Positions 1 through 6,254 of a DNA stretch of 8,971 bases are shown one piece after another. Below the pieces are notes generated by a model that was given only the letters and a program-made list of their open reading frames with translations, had not been told where the DNA came from and made no database searches. Source of the DNA: Chloroflexota bacterium (lineage in GTDB: Bacteria > Chloroflexota > UBA5177 > JANWHV01); NCBI GenBank assembly GCA_025450375.1, contig JANWHO010000334.1, forward strand, positions 1 to 8,971, given 5' to 3'. Numbering within the stretch: position 1 is the first letter of the stretch; each line of letters starts with the position of its first letter. A program made the position numbers and the translations under genes.

Positions 1-1
1 C

Positions 2-199
2 GACGATCAGTTGCGGCGGAAGGTGCGTGAGGAGCTTGGCGCCGACACCGATATGCCGTTCCTCTCGTTTCCCGATCTGGAACAGAGCGTACGGGACGAT
101 GTGCGTGCCCTGCGCGCCTCACCATTGCTCCTGAAAAATATTCCCATTCGCGGATTCATTTACGACGTCAAGACTGGCCGCCTGAGCGAGGTAGCCTGA
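2..199 (+). CDS. Beta-carbonic anhydrase, C-terminal fragment (cut by window edge)
   Basis: The frame is open from the first bases, so this is the last 65 residues of a gene that starts outside the window; the TTG at position 11 is not a credible start. The stretch DLEQSVRDDVRALRASPLL followed by IRGFIYDVKTGRLSEV matches the C-terminal helix and final strand of small cytoplasmic beta-class carbonic anhydrases of the mycobacterial Rv1284 type, which interconvert CO2 and bicarbonate using a Cys/His-bound zinc. The zinc ligands and the Asp/Arg dyad lie upstream and cannot be checked. The end fits the family's usual end, so the 3' terminus looks intact. It lies on the same strand as the cold-shock gene, which has its own promoter, so the two are probably separate units. 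The family call is fairly sure; activity is inferred. Confidence 0.8.
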   Translation, partial: DDQLRRKVREELGADTDMPFLSFPDLEQSVRDDVRALRASPLLLKNIPIRGFIYDVKTGRLSEVA

Positions 200-267
200 C
201 CCGCGTCAACCTAGCCGGGGCTCAATTTCGCGACTTTCGCCGAGAAGTGCACCCATTTGTGTTTTGT

Positions 268-275
268 GGTATGAT
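268..275 (+). promoter_or_regulatory. Extended -10 promoter for the cold-shock gene
   Basis: TATGAT at 270-275 matches the sigma-70 consensus at five of six positions and is preceded by TGG, the last two bases of TGTG (267-269), giving the TGN extended -10 form. No good -35 box sits 16-18 bases upstream (GTGCAC at 247-252 is poor), which is tolerated by extended -10 promoters. Transcription would begin near 281-283. This lies about 70 bases before the preferred GTG start and about 12 before the alternative ATG at 294. Inferred from motif only. Confidence 0.45.
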
Positions 276-306
276 TGTAATTGTCAGGGGGCGATGATTT
301 ATGGTA

Positions 307-321
307 CCGGCGCTTCGCCGG
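307..321 (+). promoter_or_regulatory. Hairpin in the cold-shock mRNA leader
   Basis: CCGGCG (307-312) and CGCCGG (316-321) form a perfect 6-bp stem with a CTT loop. If translation starts at the GTG at 351, this hairpin is in the untranslated leader, about 25 bases into the transcript predicted from the extended -10 box. Cold-shock mRNAs of other bacteria are known to carry structured leaders that control stability and translation with temperature. Whether this short stem does so is inference, and if the ATG at 294 is used it is merely coding sequence. Confidence 0.35.
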
Positions 322-350
322 CGCGTCCCGATGGCAGAAAGAACAGCAGC

Positions 351-563
351 GTGGCACAGGGAACAATTGCACGAGTAACGGATCGCGGGTTTGGGTTTAT
401 CCAGCAGGAGCAAGGCGGAGAGGATCTCTTCTTCCATAGCTCAGCCCTGCAGAATGTAACGTTTGACAATCTGCGGCGCGGGGACACCGTCGAGTACGAC
501 GCCGAACCCGATCCGCGCGGACGCGGCAACCGGGCCGTGAACGTACAGAAGATCGACCGCTAA
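351..563 (+). CDS. Cold-shock domain protein (CspA family)
   Basis: A 70-residue single cold-shock (OB-fold) domain that would bind single-stranded RNA or DNA and act as an RNA chaperone in the cytoplasm. RNP1 is visible as RGFGFIQ (residues about 11-17) and RNP2 as DLFFHSSAL (about 25-33); the end RGNRAVNVQKI matches the closing strand of the fold. The start is chosen at GTG 351 because VAQGTI aligns with the usual MAQGTI/MxxGTV N-terminus and gives the usual family length of 65-70. An ATG at 294, preceded closely by AGGGGG, would add 19 residues with no domain similarity; a TTG at 264 would lie upstream of the predicted transcript start. The Shine-Dalgarno sequence before 351 is weak (GAAAGAA). 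It is followed at once by a strong hairpin. The family is clear, the start moderately so. Confidence 0.9.
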   Translation: MAQGTIARVTDRGFGFIQQEQGGEDLFFHSSALQNVTFDNLRRGDTVEYDAEPDPRGRGNRAVNVQKIDR

Positions 564-583
564 AGTCTCGGTCGGTTCTTCGC

Positions 584-619
584 CGAAGGGGCGCCATCCC
601 AAGGGGTGGCGCCCCTTCG
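584..619. terminator. Strong hairpin between converging genes, probable bidirectional terminator
   Basis: An inverted repeat with 17-base arms at 584-600 and 603-619 around two A bases pairs perfectly except for one G-U wobble; leaving a CAAG loop gives a stem of about 16 bp, very GC-rich. It begins 20 bases after the cold-shock stop and lies 43 bases beyond the stop of the leftward MOSC gene, as expected of a shared terminator for two convergent genes. There is no real T-run on either side, so classical Rho-independent release is not certain; it could also act as a 3' end stabiliser. Confidence 0.65.
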
Positions 620-636
620 ACGTTTCCGGCGACGGC

Positions 637-662
637 GCGGGTCTCCGCCTGTGGTCAGATGG
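637..662 (+). repeat. Decayed partial copy of the dispersed hairpin repeat
   Basis: Aligned without gaps to 8455-8480, 21 of 26 bases agree, including CTCCG, CTGTGG and GATGG. The hairpin seen in the other copies (6-bp arms around TGTG) is here broken by two mismatches, so this copy looks degraded. It ends directly against the stop codon of the MOSC gene at 663. Recognised only by comparison with the better copies; chance similarity is possible. Confidence 0.45.
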
Positions 663-1358
663 CTACGCCGGCTGCTCCTCTCGCTGCTTCAGGGCTCGAT
701 GGATCACCAGTTCTTGCCACCAATCGTTGAGCAGCGGGCAGGCCGCCAGGGTCCGAGCGGTGGCCAGATCGGCGTTCCGGTCGTGGCCGAAGTCGTTGAC
801 GAGGGCGACGGTCCATTGGGGATAGGGCCGCTCGATCAGCACGACCGGCGCCCCCGGTTCGATCAGCCCCTCGGTTAGCACCCTGCAATACCAGCCCGTG
901 CGCCCGGTCGCCGCTACCCGCGCGGTAAGTCCCGGATGCTCCCACCGGCGTTCGATCTTCCAACAGGGATACCGGGGTCCACTCACCTGGATGCGGGCCG
1001 CGCCAATCCCATAGGTGTCGCCGATGCGGGCGGTCTCCTCCGAGAGCCCGCTGATCGTGAAGTTCTCGCCGAATCCCCCAGGGCCAATCTCCGGCATGCC
1101 CAACTCCTCCCGCCAGATCGCGTAATGCGCCGCCGCGTAGAGCAGCACCGCCTGGCCGGGACGACCGTGATTCTTGGTATCGGCCTGGGCATTCCCCTCC
1201 AGATGGGTAGTGAAGAGCCAACGGGAATCCGGGCTCGGAGCGCGGAAAAAGGATGTTTCCCAGGGGCGGCGCGCCTCGTCCGTGGTACCCTCGCCGCCGT
1301 ACCGGCGCGGCGTCCCCACCTGCACCGTTTGCAAGACTCCGACCCGCGGTATGTCCAT
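663..1358 (-). CDS. YiiM-like MOSC domain protein
   Basis: A 231-residue soluble protein of the MOSC (molybdenum cofactor sulfurase C-terminal) family, resembling E. coli YiiM, which reduces N-hydroxylated bases such as 6-hydroxylaminopurine using a bound molybdenum cofactor. Visible marks are HGRPGQAVLLYAAAHYAIW (64-82), the GGFGENFTISGL segment (94-105), IGDTYGIG, and SGPRYPCWKIERR with the conserved MOSC cysteine at about 132, then TGRTGWYCRV (151-160). The last 50 residues (PYPQWTVALVNDF onward) fit the C-terminal three-helix domain found in YiiM-type proteins. Length agrees with that family. The start at 1358 is preceded by a purine stretch GAGAGAGAG, a modest ribosome site. It follows the APC permease by 140 bases with a structured repeat between them, so linkage in one transcript is uncertain. 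A detoxifying molybdoenzyme is the likely role; the substrate is inferred. Confidence 0.85.
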   Translation of the reverse strand: MDIPRVGVLQTVQVGTPRRYGGEGTTDEARRPWETSFFRAPSPDSRWLFTTHLEGNAQADTKNHGRPGQAVLLYAAAHYAIWREELGMPEIGPGGFGENFTISGLSEETARIGDTYGIGAARIQVSGPRYPCWKIERRWEHPGLTARVAATGRTGWYCRVLTEGLIEPGAPVVLIERPYPQWTVALVNDFGHDRNADLATARTLAACPLLNDWWQELVIHRALKQREEQPA

Positions 1359-1402
1359 GACTCTCTCTCGTTTCTACTGCATAATCAGGGGCGTCGTTCG
1401 CA

Positions 1403-1490
1403 TTCTAGCGTTTCGCACCCGGCCTCAGCCGAATCGTCCCTACCAGCCGACCTCAGTCGGCGGTCTAGCCCACCCCTTCCAGGGGGTGAG
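1403..1490 (-). repeat. Dispersed structured repeat, copy A (three hairpins)
   Basis: Read on the - strand this begins CTCACC, 8 bases past the permease stop, and carries three hairpins: 1471-1488 (CACCCC with GGGGTG), 1446-1461 (GCCGAC with GTCGGC, loop TGAG on the - strand) and 1420-1431 (CGGC with GCCG, loop TGAG). The segment 1403-1464 aligns ungapped to 8459-8520 with 51 of 62 bases the same. Two pairs of the middle hairpin have changed on both sides and still pair, which suggests selection for RNA or DNA structure. Neither strand encodes a plausible protein here. It fills most of the permease-MOSC gap. REP-like mobile palindrome, 3'-UTR element or small structured RNA are all open. Confidence 0.75.
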
Positions 1491-1498
1491 GTCCGTGC

Positions 1499-3007
1499 TC
1501 ATCGCATCTCGTACCGACGTTCCACGCTTTTGGTCAGCGAAATGCCCTTCCGCCGCCGATAGGTGACGTACAGGATCACCCCTCCCGCCATCCAACCAAA
1601 GCCGACATAGCGGCCAAAGGGATCGGTGAGCGCCACCAGAATCCACACCGCGAGAGTTCCAAGGCCGCCGATGATCGCCGTGGAGGGGATGGACTTTCCC
1701 CGGAACGGGATATTCAAGCCCAAACGAAAGCCGCTCTTGTGGTCCGGCGCTTCGCGCCAGCGCATGGCAATCAGCGAGAAGTGGGCCATGGTGAAGCCAA
1801 GGGTGGAACCGAAGATATAGACCGCCGAGAGATGGGTGAGTTCGCCAGTGAGCACAATCAGGATGGCCACGGCGCTGAAGAAGACAATGGAGATAACCGG
1901 AGTCTTGGTCCGCTTGTTCACTCGGTGCAGAATCTCCGGCACCTGCTGATAGCTGCCCATGGAGAACGAGAGGCGGGATGCGCCCAGCACCCCGGCGTTG
2001 GCGCCGATCAGGAGGATCGAGGCGGCCAGTATCGCCACCATGGGCAACAATACATCCTTGTAGGGATGCGGGAGGGCCCGCGCGATGCCGGCTACCGGGT
2101 CGTTCAGGTACTTGTTCGCCAGTTCAGTCGTGTACTCCGCGTGGGTGCAGTAGTGTTGGGAAACCTCGGAGAGCGTACACACATGAACCGGCATGGCGCT
2201 CAGAGCGACCAGGGAAATCCCGGCGAACAGGATGAGCACGGCGAAAATCAGGACCGCGTACGCCCCCGGCACGGTTCGCGACGGCTCCTCCGCCTCCTCC
2301 GACATGTTGGAGATCGTCTCGATTCCGGTATAGGCCACCATGGCGATAGCGGCCCCGTGAAAGAAGTTGGTGAGCGAGGGAGCGGTGCCCCAATGAATCT
2401 GGTGGATCAGCAGAGGAAAGTTGATCAGGAATACGAAACCCAGGACGACCAGCACGATCTCGGTACAGAGATCGACCACCGCGAAGATAATGCTGAATAG
2501 CGCCGCTTCATTGACCCCGACGATGTTCAGGGTCATCAAGAGGAAAATCATGGCCACCGCGAAGATCACGTCGGCGGTGCCGTGGGCCAGAATGGGGAAG
2601 AAAATCGATAAATAGCCGGCGGCGCTGAAGGTCGAAATGGAGATAGTGACGGTGTAGGCGAGCAGGGTGCCCCAGCCGGTGATAAAGGCCACCATTTCGT
2701 TGAAGCCCTGCCGGGCAAAATTGGAGGCGCCGCCCGCCTCGGGCAGAGCGACCGTAGCCTCGGTGTAGGTAAGCACGGTGAGGACAAAGAAGATACCGGC
2801 TAGCGTCAGGGCCAGGGGCGCCGCGCCCAACGCGAAGGCGGCCGTTACTCCCAATGCGTAGTAGATGGAAGAGCCAACATTCCCGTAGCCCGTGCTAAAC
2901 AGGGCCGGAATGCCGAGGGTTCGCCGTAAGTGCAAGGGACGGCGAATCCGCCGCACCACTCTTTTATTCCCCGGCAGATGGCCATGCCGCATGTTCACGT
3001 CACTCAT
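1499..3007 (-). CDS. APC-superfamily amino-acid permease
   Basis: A 502-residue inner-membrane transporter that would move an amino acid or amine with a proton or in exchange. About twelve hydrophobic segments are visible from residue 34 to 483. The first carries the broken-helix motif GYGNVGSSIYYALG (40-53); the family hallmark around helix 6 is AYTGIETISNMSEEAEEPSRTVP (225-247), matching the APC pattern with AEE and a following R..P; and SRLSFSMGSYQQVPEILHRVNKRTKTP (344-370) is the usual cytoplasmic loop after helix 8. No C-terminal stress-protein domain is present. The predicted external loop after helix 7 holds two cysteines (277 and 287). The start at 3007 has AAGGGA about 10 bases upstream; a second ATG five codons in is possible. 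Substrate cannot be told. It lies beyond the terminator of the ABC operon and is probably its own unit. Confidence 0.88.
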   Translation of the reverse strand: MSDVNMRHGHLPGNKRVVRRIRRPLHLRRTLGIPALFSTGYGNVGSSIYYALGVTAAFALGAAPLALTLAGIFFVLTVLTYTEATVALPEAGGASNFARQGFNEMVAFITGWGTLLAYTVTISISTFSAAGYLSIFFPILAHGTADVIFAVAMIFLLMTLNIVGVNEAALFSIIFAVVDLCTEIVLVVLGFVFLINFPLLIHQIHWGTAPSLTNFFHGAAIAMVAYTGIETISNMSEEAEEPSRTVPGAYAVLIFAVLILFAGISLVALSAMPVHVCTLSEVSQHYCTHAEYTTELANKYLNDPVAGIARALPHPYKDVLLPMVAILAASILLIGANAGVLGASRLSFSMGSYQQVPEILHRVNKRTKTPVISIVFFSAVAILIVLTGELTHLSAVYIFGSTLGFTMAHFSLIAMRWREAPDHKSGFRLGLNIPFRGKSIPSTAIIGGLGTLAVWILVALTDPFGRYVGFGWMAGGVILYVTYRRRKGISLTKSVERRYEMR

Positions 3008-3119
3008 CTAGAAGATGTCCCTTGCCCCTTCGAAGGATTTTCGTTGCCGCCGTGCTGGCGCGATCCGGCGCGGGTCGATAATGCCGTGGTCTAGCAAACA
3101 GCACCGCCAGTTATAATCG

Positions 3120-3178
3120 TGGGCGAAAAGCAGGAAGGAACCCAGGTGAAGCCTGGGTTCCTTCCTGCTTTTCGCCCA
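3120..3178. terminator. Perfect 27-bp palindrome, bidirectional intrinsic terminator
   Basis: Arms 3120-3146 and 3152-3178 are exact reverse complements around a 5-base loop (TGAAG). The core stem GCAGGAAGGAACCCAGG is flanked by AAAA on the left and TTTT on the right, so either strand reads a GC-rich stem followed by TTTTCG, the form of a two-way Rho-independent terminator. It begins 43 bases past the stop of the binding-protein gene and would stop the ABC operon before the permease gene. A 27-bp stem with no mismatch is longer than most terminators. Confidence 0.85.
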
Positions 3179-3220
3179 TAGTGGGCCGGGTTACCGTGGA
3201 AACGCCCGCCTCTTGAACTC

Positions 3221-4501
3221 CTAGCGGACGTACTTCTGCAGGGTCGCGGCGCTGAGCGTACCCAACTGGCGGAAGTTCCCGTCGCTGGTGAAGGCGGTCG
3301 CCTCGAAGTTACCGGCTGAGTTGTGATTTTGGTTGAAGGTGATCAGGCCGGTCGCCCCGAAGTAGTAGACGGATTTGCCGGCCGCGATTGCCGCCTTGCC
3401 CTGGGCGAAGGTGTTGACATGGGTAAGCGAGGTGTCACTGGTGAGTGAGGCTATCTTGTTGATCCACACGCTTGGGGTGGTGGACTTCGTCTCCAGCATG
3501 GCCAGAGCCGAGATATTCATGGCATCGTAGCCGTTGGTATTGAACTCCAGCGGCGCCTGGTTGGGATAGACGTGATGATAGGCGCGAAGGAATTCCGCGC
3601 TGCCAGGGTAATTCGGGCTGTAGACTTGCATCACGGTCATGAAGGAGGTGGTGCGAGCGGCACCGATTACCTTCTTGAGCGCGGTGAAGAAATCGAGGCC
3701 CGCCGCTGAGTCGGATTGGATCGAGGGAACGAGCTTATGTCCAAGTTGGAGTTCCTCGGAGAAGAAGGTAGCGGCGGTGGGCGGATCCATCTCGGAGAAG
3801 ATGACCTGCGGATGGCTGTTCAGCACCTGGGTGACCTCGCTCCGATAGCTGCTCTGGTCGGGCAACAGCTTGATGTTGATCGTCGCCTTGCCTCCGAGCG
3901 TGTTGAACGTGGAGAGCGCGGGGCTGACCAGGGTCTGCGAGCCGGTATCGGAGGCAAAGACGAACGCCGCCTTGGTATAGCCCATCTTGTGGGCCCAGAG
4001 GGCCAACGCCGATCCTTGCAGCGAATCCCCGGGGCTTGGGCGGTAGATATACTTGTAGGTCATATGGTCGAGCTGGGTGGTGCCGCACAGGCACCAATCC
4101 ACGATCTGGTTTCGGTTAATCAGGGGAACCACGGCGGTAGCCGTGTCGGATGACGGGCCAAAGATCGTCACCGGCTGATCGATGGCCATCAGCTTGTTGA
4201 TCGCGGCCACTCCATCGGCGGCGTCGTCCTGATCGTCCGCCCGAATGACATTGAAAGTATGACCCAGCACGCCGCCGTTGTGGTTGATATCCCAGACAGC
4301 CGCTTCGGGCCCGCGCACGAAATGGGTGCCGATGATCGCGCTGGCCCCGGTAAACGGCGCGTTCACCCCCACGTTGAGCGTGCTGCCGTCCGCCCGGTGC
4401 GCCGGATCGGCGGCTCGGGTCACGCCGTTGCCAAGCATCCCCAGTAACAGCACGATGGAGAGGATTCCGGCGCCCTTGTTCCGCCATTGGAGGATTCCCA
4501 T
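3221..4501 (-). CDS. Periplasmic substrate-binding protein of a branched-chain amino-acid type ABC importer
   Basis: A 426-residue exported receptor of the LivJ/LivK (type I periplasmic binding, Peripla_BP_6) family that would deliver an amino acid, amide or similar ligand to the LivHMGF complex. Residues 1-30 are a Sec signal peptide: basic WRNKG, a hydrophobic run ILSIVLLLGMLG, and a TRA-AD cleavage site. No lipobox cysteine is present, so it should be free rather than lipid-anchored. Family features are LNVGVNAPFTGASAIIG (42-58), the GPEAAVWDINHNGGVLGH block (64-81), FGPSSDTATAVVPLINR (114-130) and a C-terminal segment with FGATGLITFNQN. The only cysteines in the mature protein form a CLC motif (137-139). 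Start 4501 is preferred over a codon 45 bases upstream because AAGGAAGGA lies 9 bases before it and the signal peptide begins there. It is the last gene of the operon, 53 bases after livF. Ligand unknown. Confidence 0.88.
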   Translation of the reverse strand: MGILQWRNKGAGILSIVLLLGMLGNGVTRAADPAHRADGSTLNVGVNAPFTGASAIIGTHFVRGPEAAVWDINHNGGVLGHTFNVIRADDQDDAADGVAAINKLMAIDQPVTIFGPSSDTATAVVPLINRNQIVDWCLCGTTQLDHMTYKYIYRPSPGDSLQGSALALWAHKMGYTKAAFVFASDTGSQTLVSPALSTFNTLGGKATINIKLLPDQSSYRSEVTQVLNSHPQVIFSEMDPPTAATFFSEELQLGHKLVPSIQSDSAAGLDFFTALKKVIGAARTTSFMTVMQVYSPNYPGSAEFLRAYHHVYPNQAPLEFNTNGYDAMNISALAMLETKSTTPSVWINKIASLTSDTSLTHVNTFAQGKAAIAAGKSVYYFGATGLITFNQNHNSAGNFEATAFTSDGNFRQLGTLSAATLQKYVR

Positions 4502-4530
4502 GATTGATGTCCTTCCTTTTACCCGTGCAT

Positions 4531-4546
4531 GTGCTCGTCGGAGCAC
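4531..4546 (-). promoter_or_regulatory. Hairpin between livF and the binding-protein gene
   Basis: GTGCTC (4531-4536) and GAGCAC (4541-4546) form a perfect 6-bp stem with a 4-base loop, 8 bases after the livF stop and about 30 before the binding-protein start. No T-run follows, so it is not a convincing terminator. Similar stems in transporter operons can block decay or set processing ends so that the receptor is made in excess over the membrane parts; that is inference here. Confidence 0.4.
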
Positions 4547-4554
4547 GCCCGCGT

Positions 4555-5274
4555 TTAGCCGCCAAGAAACATGCGGCCCAAGTCCGGATTATCGAGCAAG
4601 ATGCCGGCTCTGTCGTCATGACGGTTCCGGCCCGCCACCAGGATATAGGCCCAGTCGGCCGCCTGCAGCGCCGCGGTGGCGTTTTGCTCGACCACCACCA
4701 CGGCGGTTCCCGATTCCGCCACTCGCTTTATCTGTCTCCACACCTCCCTTGTGTATTCCGGCGCCAGCCCGGCTGTCGGCTCATCGAGCAGCAGCACGGT
4801 GGGATCCAGCATCAATCCGCGGCCCATGGCCAACATGCTTCGCTGGCCACCGCTCAGGGTGCCCGCCCGCCGCTCCAGGGCCTTCCCCAGGTCGGGGAAT
4901 ATGCTTAGTACGGCGTCAACCCGCGCTTGCACGCCGCCGCGTCTCAGATAGGCACCCATCTCCAGATTCTCGCGCACCGTGAGGGTAGGGAACACGTTTC
5001 CCACCTGCGGCACGTAGCCGATGCCGCGGCCGACGAGTGCCTCTGGGGCCAATCCAGTCACCTCCGCTCCCTGGAGGAAGACGTGCCCGGCCTGGGGTTT
5101 CAAGTAGCCGAAGATCGTCTTGAGCAGGGTGCTCTTTCCGGCCCCGTTTGGCCCCAGAATGGCCACGATCTGCCCGGCCTCGGCGCTGATCGACGCCTCA
5201 TGCACGATCGGCACCGGCCCATACCCAGCAGTGATCCCCTCCGCGCGCAGCACTCCGTCTGGCCGTGTTGTCAT
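4555..5274 (-). CDS. livF: Branched-chain amino-acid type ABC transporter ATPase LivF
   Basis: A 239-residue cytoplasmic ATPase, the LivF half of the LivG/LivF pair that powers the importer. Walker A is GPNGAGKST (41-49), the Q-loop glutamine is in YVPQ (90), the signature is LSGGQ (140-144), Walker B is LLLDEPTAGL (161-170). The switch position reads VVEQNA (195-200), with Gln in place of the usual His, which is normal for LivF. The C-terminal DLGRMFLGG also fits LivF. The start at 5274 is chosen because GGGGAGAGT directly precedes the ATG and the next residues run straight into the LivF N-terminus; a frame extension up to 5388 would cover only low-complexity repeat-derived sequence. It is separated from livG by 206 bases holding an inverted-repeat element, an unusually large gap in this otherwise compact operon. 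Confidence 0.93.
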   Translation of the reverse strand: MTTRPDGVLRAEGITAGYGPVPIVHEASISAEAGQIVAILGPNGAGKSTLLKTIFGYLKPQAGHVFLQGAEVTGLAPEALVGRGIGYVPQVGNVFPTLTVRENLEMGAYLRRGGVQARVDAVLSIFPDLGKALERRAGTLSGGQRSMLAMGRGLMLDPTVLLLDEPTAGLAPEYTREVWRQIKRVAESGTAVVVVEQNATAALQAADWAYILVAGRNRHDDRAGILLDNPDLGRMFLGG

Positions 5275-5323
5275 ACTCTCCCCGCGCCACGATACCGCGG
5301 CTGAAATCCCCTGGCGGGTCTCG

Positions 5324-5401
5324 GTAGGGGCACCGGGTACCCCCTGGGTGATGGGTGCTCTTGGTGGCCCGAACCAGGGCATCCACAAGGGATGCCCCTA
5401 C
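5324..5401. repeat. Inverted-repeat element (MITE/REP-like) within the liv operon
   Basis: Outer arms GTAGGGGCA (5324-5332) and TGCCCCTAC (5393-5401) are exact reverse complements 60 bases apart. Inside are a palindrome GGGTACCC (5335-5342) and a perfect hairpin GGGCATCC/GGATGCCC (5377-5384 and 5390-5397, loop ACAAG). The right outer arm overlaps the right arm of the inner hairpin, so the two pairings exclude each other. From memory, similar GTAGGGGC...GCCCCTAC repeats are scattered in many environmental genomes; I could not check this. It has no open frame of its own and lies between the livG stop and livF start. Non-autonomous mobile element is the best reading; a regulatory fold is possible. 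Confidence 0.65.
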
Positions 5402-5480
5402 AACCGGCGGTCGACTGGCGCCAAGCCGTACTAGTCAATCGGGTGTAGTCACGCCTATCAGGGCTCATAATGACCACCCG

Positions 5481-6254
5481 CTACACGCGCTGACCGCTCA
5501 AGTAGGCCGCCACCACCGCCTCATTGGCCCGAATCTCGGCCATGGAGCCCTCCGCCAAGACCCGGCCCTGTGCCATCACGATCACCGGGTCGCACAACCG
5601 TTCGACCGTCCCCATCTCGTGCTCGACCATCACCACGGTGAGCCCCTCACGTCTCAAGTCGGCGATGTAGTCGGTTAACTGGCTGATCAGGGCCGGGTTG
5701 ACCCCGGCCATGGGCTCGTCCAATAGCAGCAGCCGCGGTTTCATGTGCAGGGCGCGCGCCAGCTCCAGCAGCCGTTTCTGGCCGCCGCTCAGGTTGCCCG
5801 CGTACTCGTGGGCCAGGTGTACCAGATTGAAGCGCTGGAGCAAGTTCCAGGCGGTGGCTACGTGTTCGCGCTCCTGGCGCTTCCAGACGGAGGGACCAAG
5901 CAGCGCCGCCCAGGCCGAGTCTCCCCGCTGATTGAGCGGCGCTACCATCAGGTTTTCCAGCACGGTCATGCGCGCGAACTCGGAGGACAACTGGAAGGTG
6001 CGGGCCAGGCCGAGCCGGGCAATCTGGAACGACGGCAGGCGGGCAATCTCGCCACCGAAGAAACGAATCGAGCCCTGATCGGGCCGCAGGGCGCCCGCCA
6101 GCAGGTTCAGCATGGTGCTCTTGCCGGCCCCGTTCGGCCCAATCAGGCCGGTGATCGTCCCGCGCCGCACCTCGAACGAGCAGCCGTCGACCGCGTGGAC
6201 GCCGCCGAACGAGCGGCTCACGCCAGTCACCCGCAGGGCCAGGTCGTCGGTCAT
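5481..6254 (-). CDS. livG: Branched-chain amino-acid type ABC transporter ATPase LivG
   Basis: A 257-residue cytoplasmic ATPase that pairs with LivF on the LivH/LivM permease dimer. Walker A is GPNGAGKST (39-47), the Q-loop glutamine is in RTFQ (88), the signature is LSGGQ (155-159), Walker B is LLLLDEPMAGV (175-185) and the switch histidine is in VEHEMG (212). The LARTFQLSSEFARMTVLENLMVA region and the long insert before the signature, with the end VVAAYLSG, are typical of LivG rather than LivF. Length is usual. The start at 6254 overlaps the livM stop by four bases (ATGA), with GAGGAA a few bases upstream, so translation of the two is probably coupled. Confidence 0.94.
   Translation of the reverse strand: MTDDLALRVTGVSRSFGGVHAVDGCSFEVRRGTITGLIGPNGAGKSTMLNLLAGALRPDQGSIRFFGGEIARLPSFQIARLGLARTFQLSSEFARMTVLENLMVAPLNQRGDSAWAALLGPSVWKRQEREHVATAWNLLQRFNLVHLAHEYAGNLSGGQKRLLELARALHMKPRLLLLDEPMAGVNPALISQLTDYIADLRREGLTVVMVEHEMGTVERLCDPVIVMAQGRVLAEGSMAEIRANEAVVAAYLSGQRV

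Noticed and set aside
655..1221. A 188-codon frame overlapping the MOSC gene on the same strand
   Set aside because: Out-of-frame shadow of the MOSC gene, rich in Arg, Gly and Ala; the MOSC frame carries all the family motifs.
1378..1409. A promoter for the MOSC gene on the - strand (GATTAT/TATGCA near 1381)
   Set aside because: No matching -35 element at 16-18 bases on either choice; too weak to list.
1739..2500. A 253-codon open frame on the + strand
   Set aside because: Antisense to the APC permease, with a polar, low-complexity composition and no recognisable motif.
3089..3117. A + strand promoter using TATAAT at 3112-3117
   Set aside because: There is no acceptable -35 box at the right spacing, and transcription would run straight into the 27-bp terminator and antisense to the binding protein. 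Kept only as a remark.
4502..4546. Upstream start of the binding protein adding 15 residues
   Set aside because: It would place arginine-rich residues before a normal signal peptide and would use the hairpin as coding sequence; the ATG at 4501 has a well-spaced ribosome site.
5275..5388. N-terminal extension of livF by 38 residues
   Set aside because: It would translate part of the inverted-repeat element and has no LivF similarity; the ATG at 5274 has a strong ribosome site.
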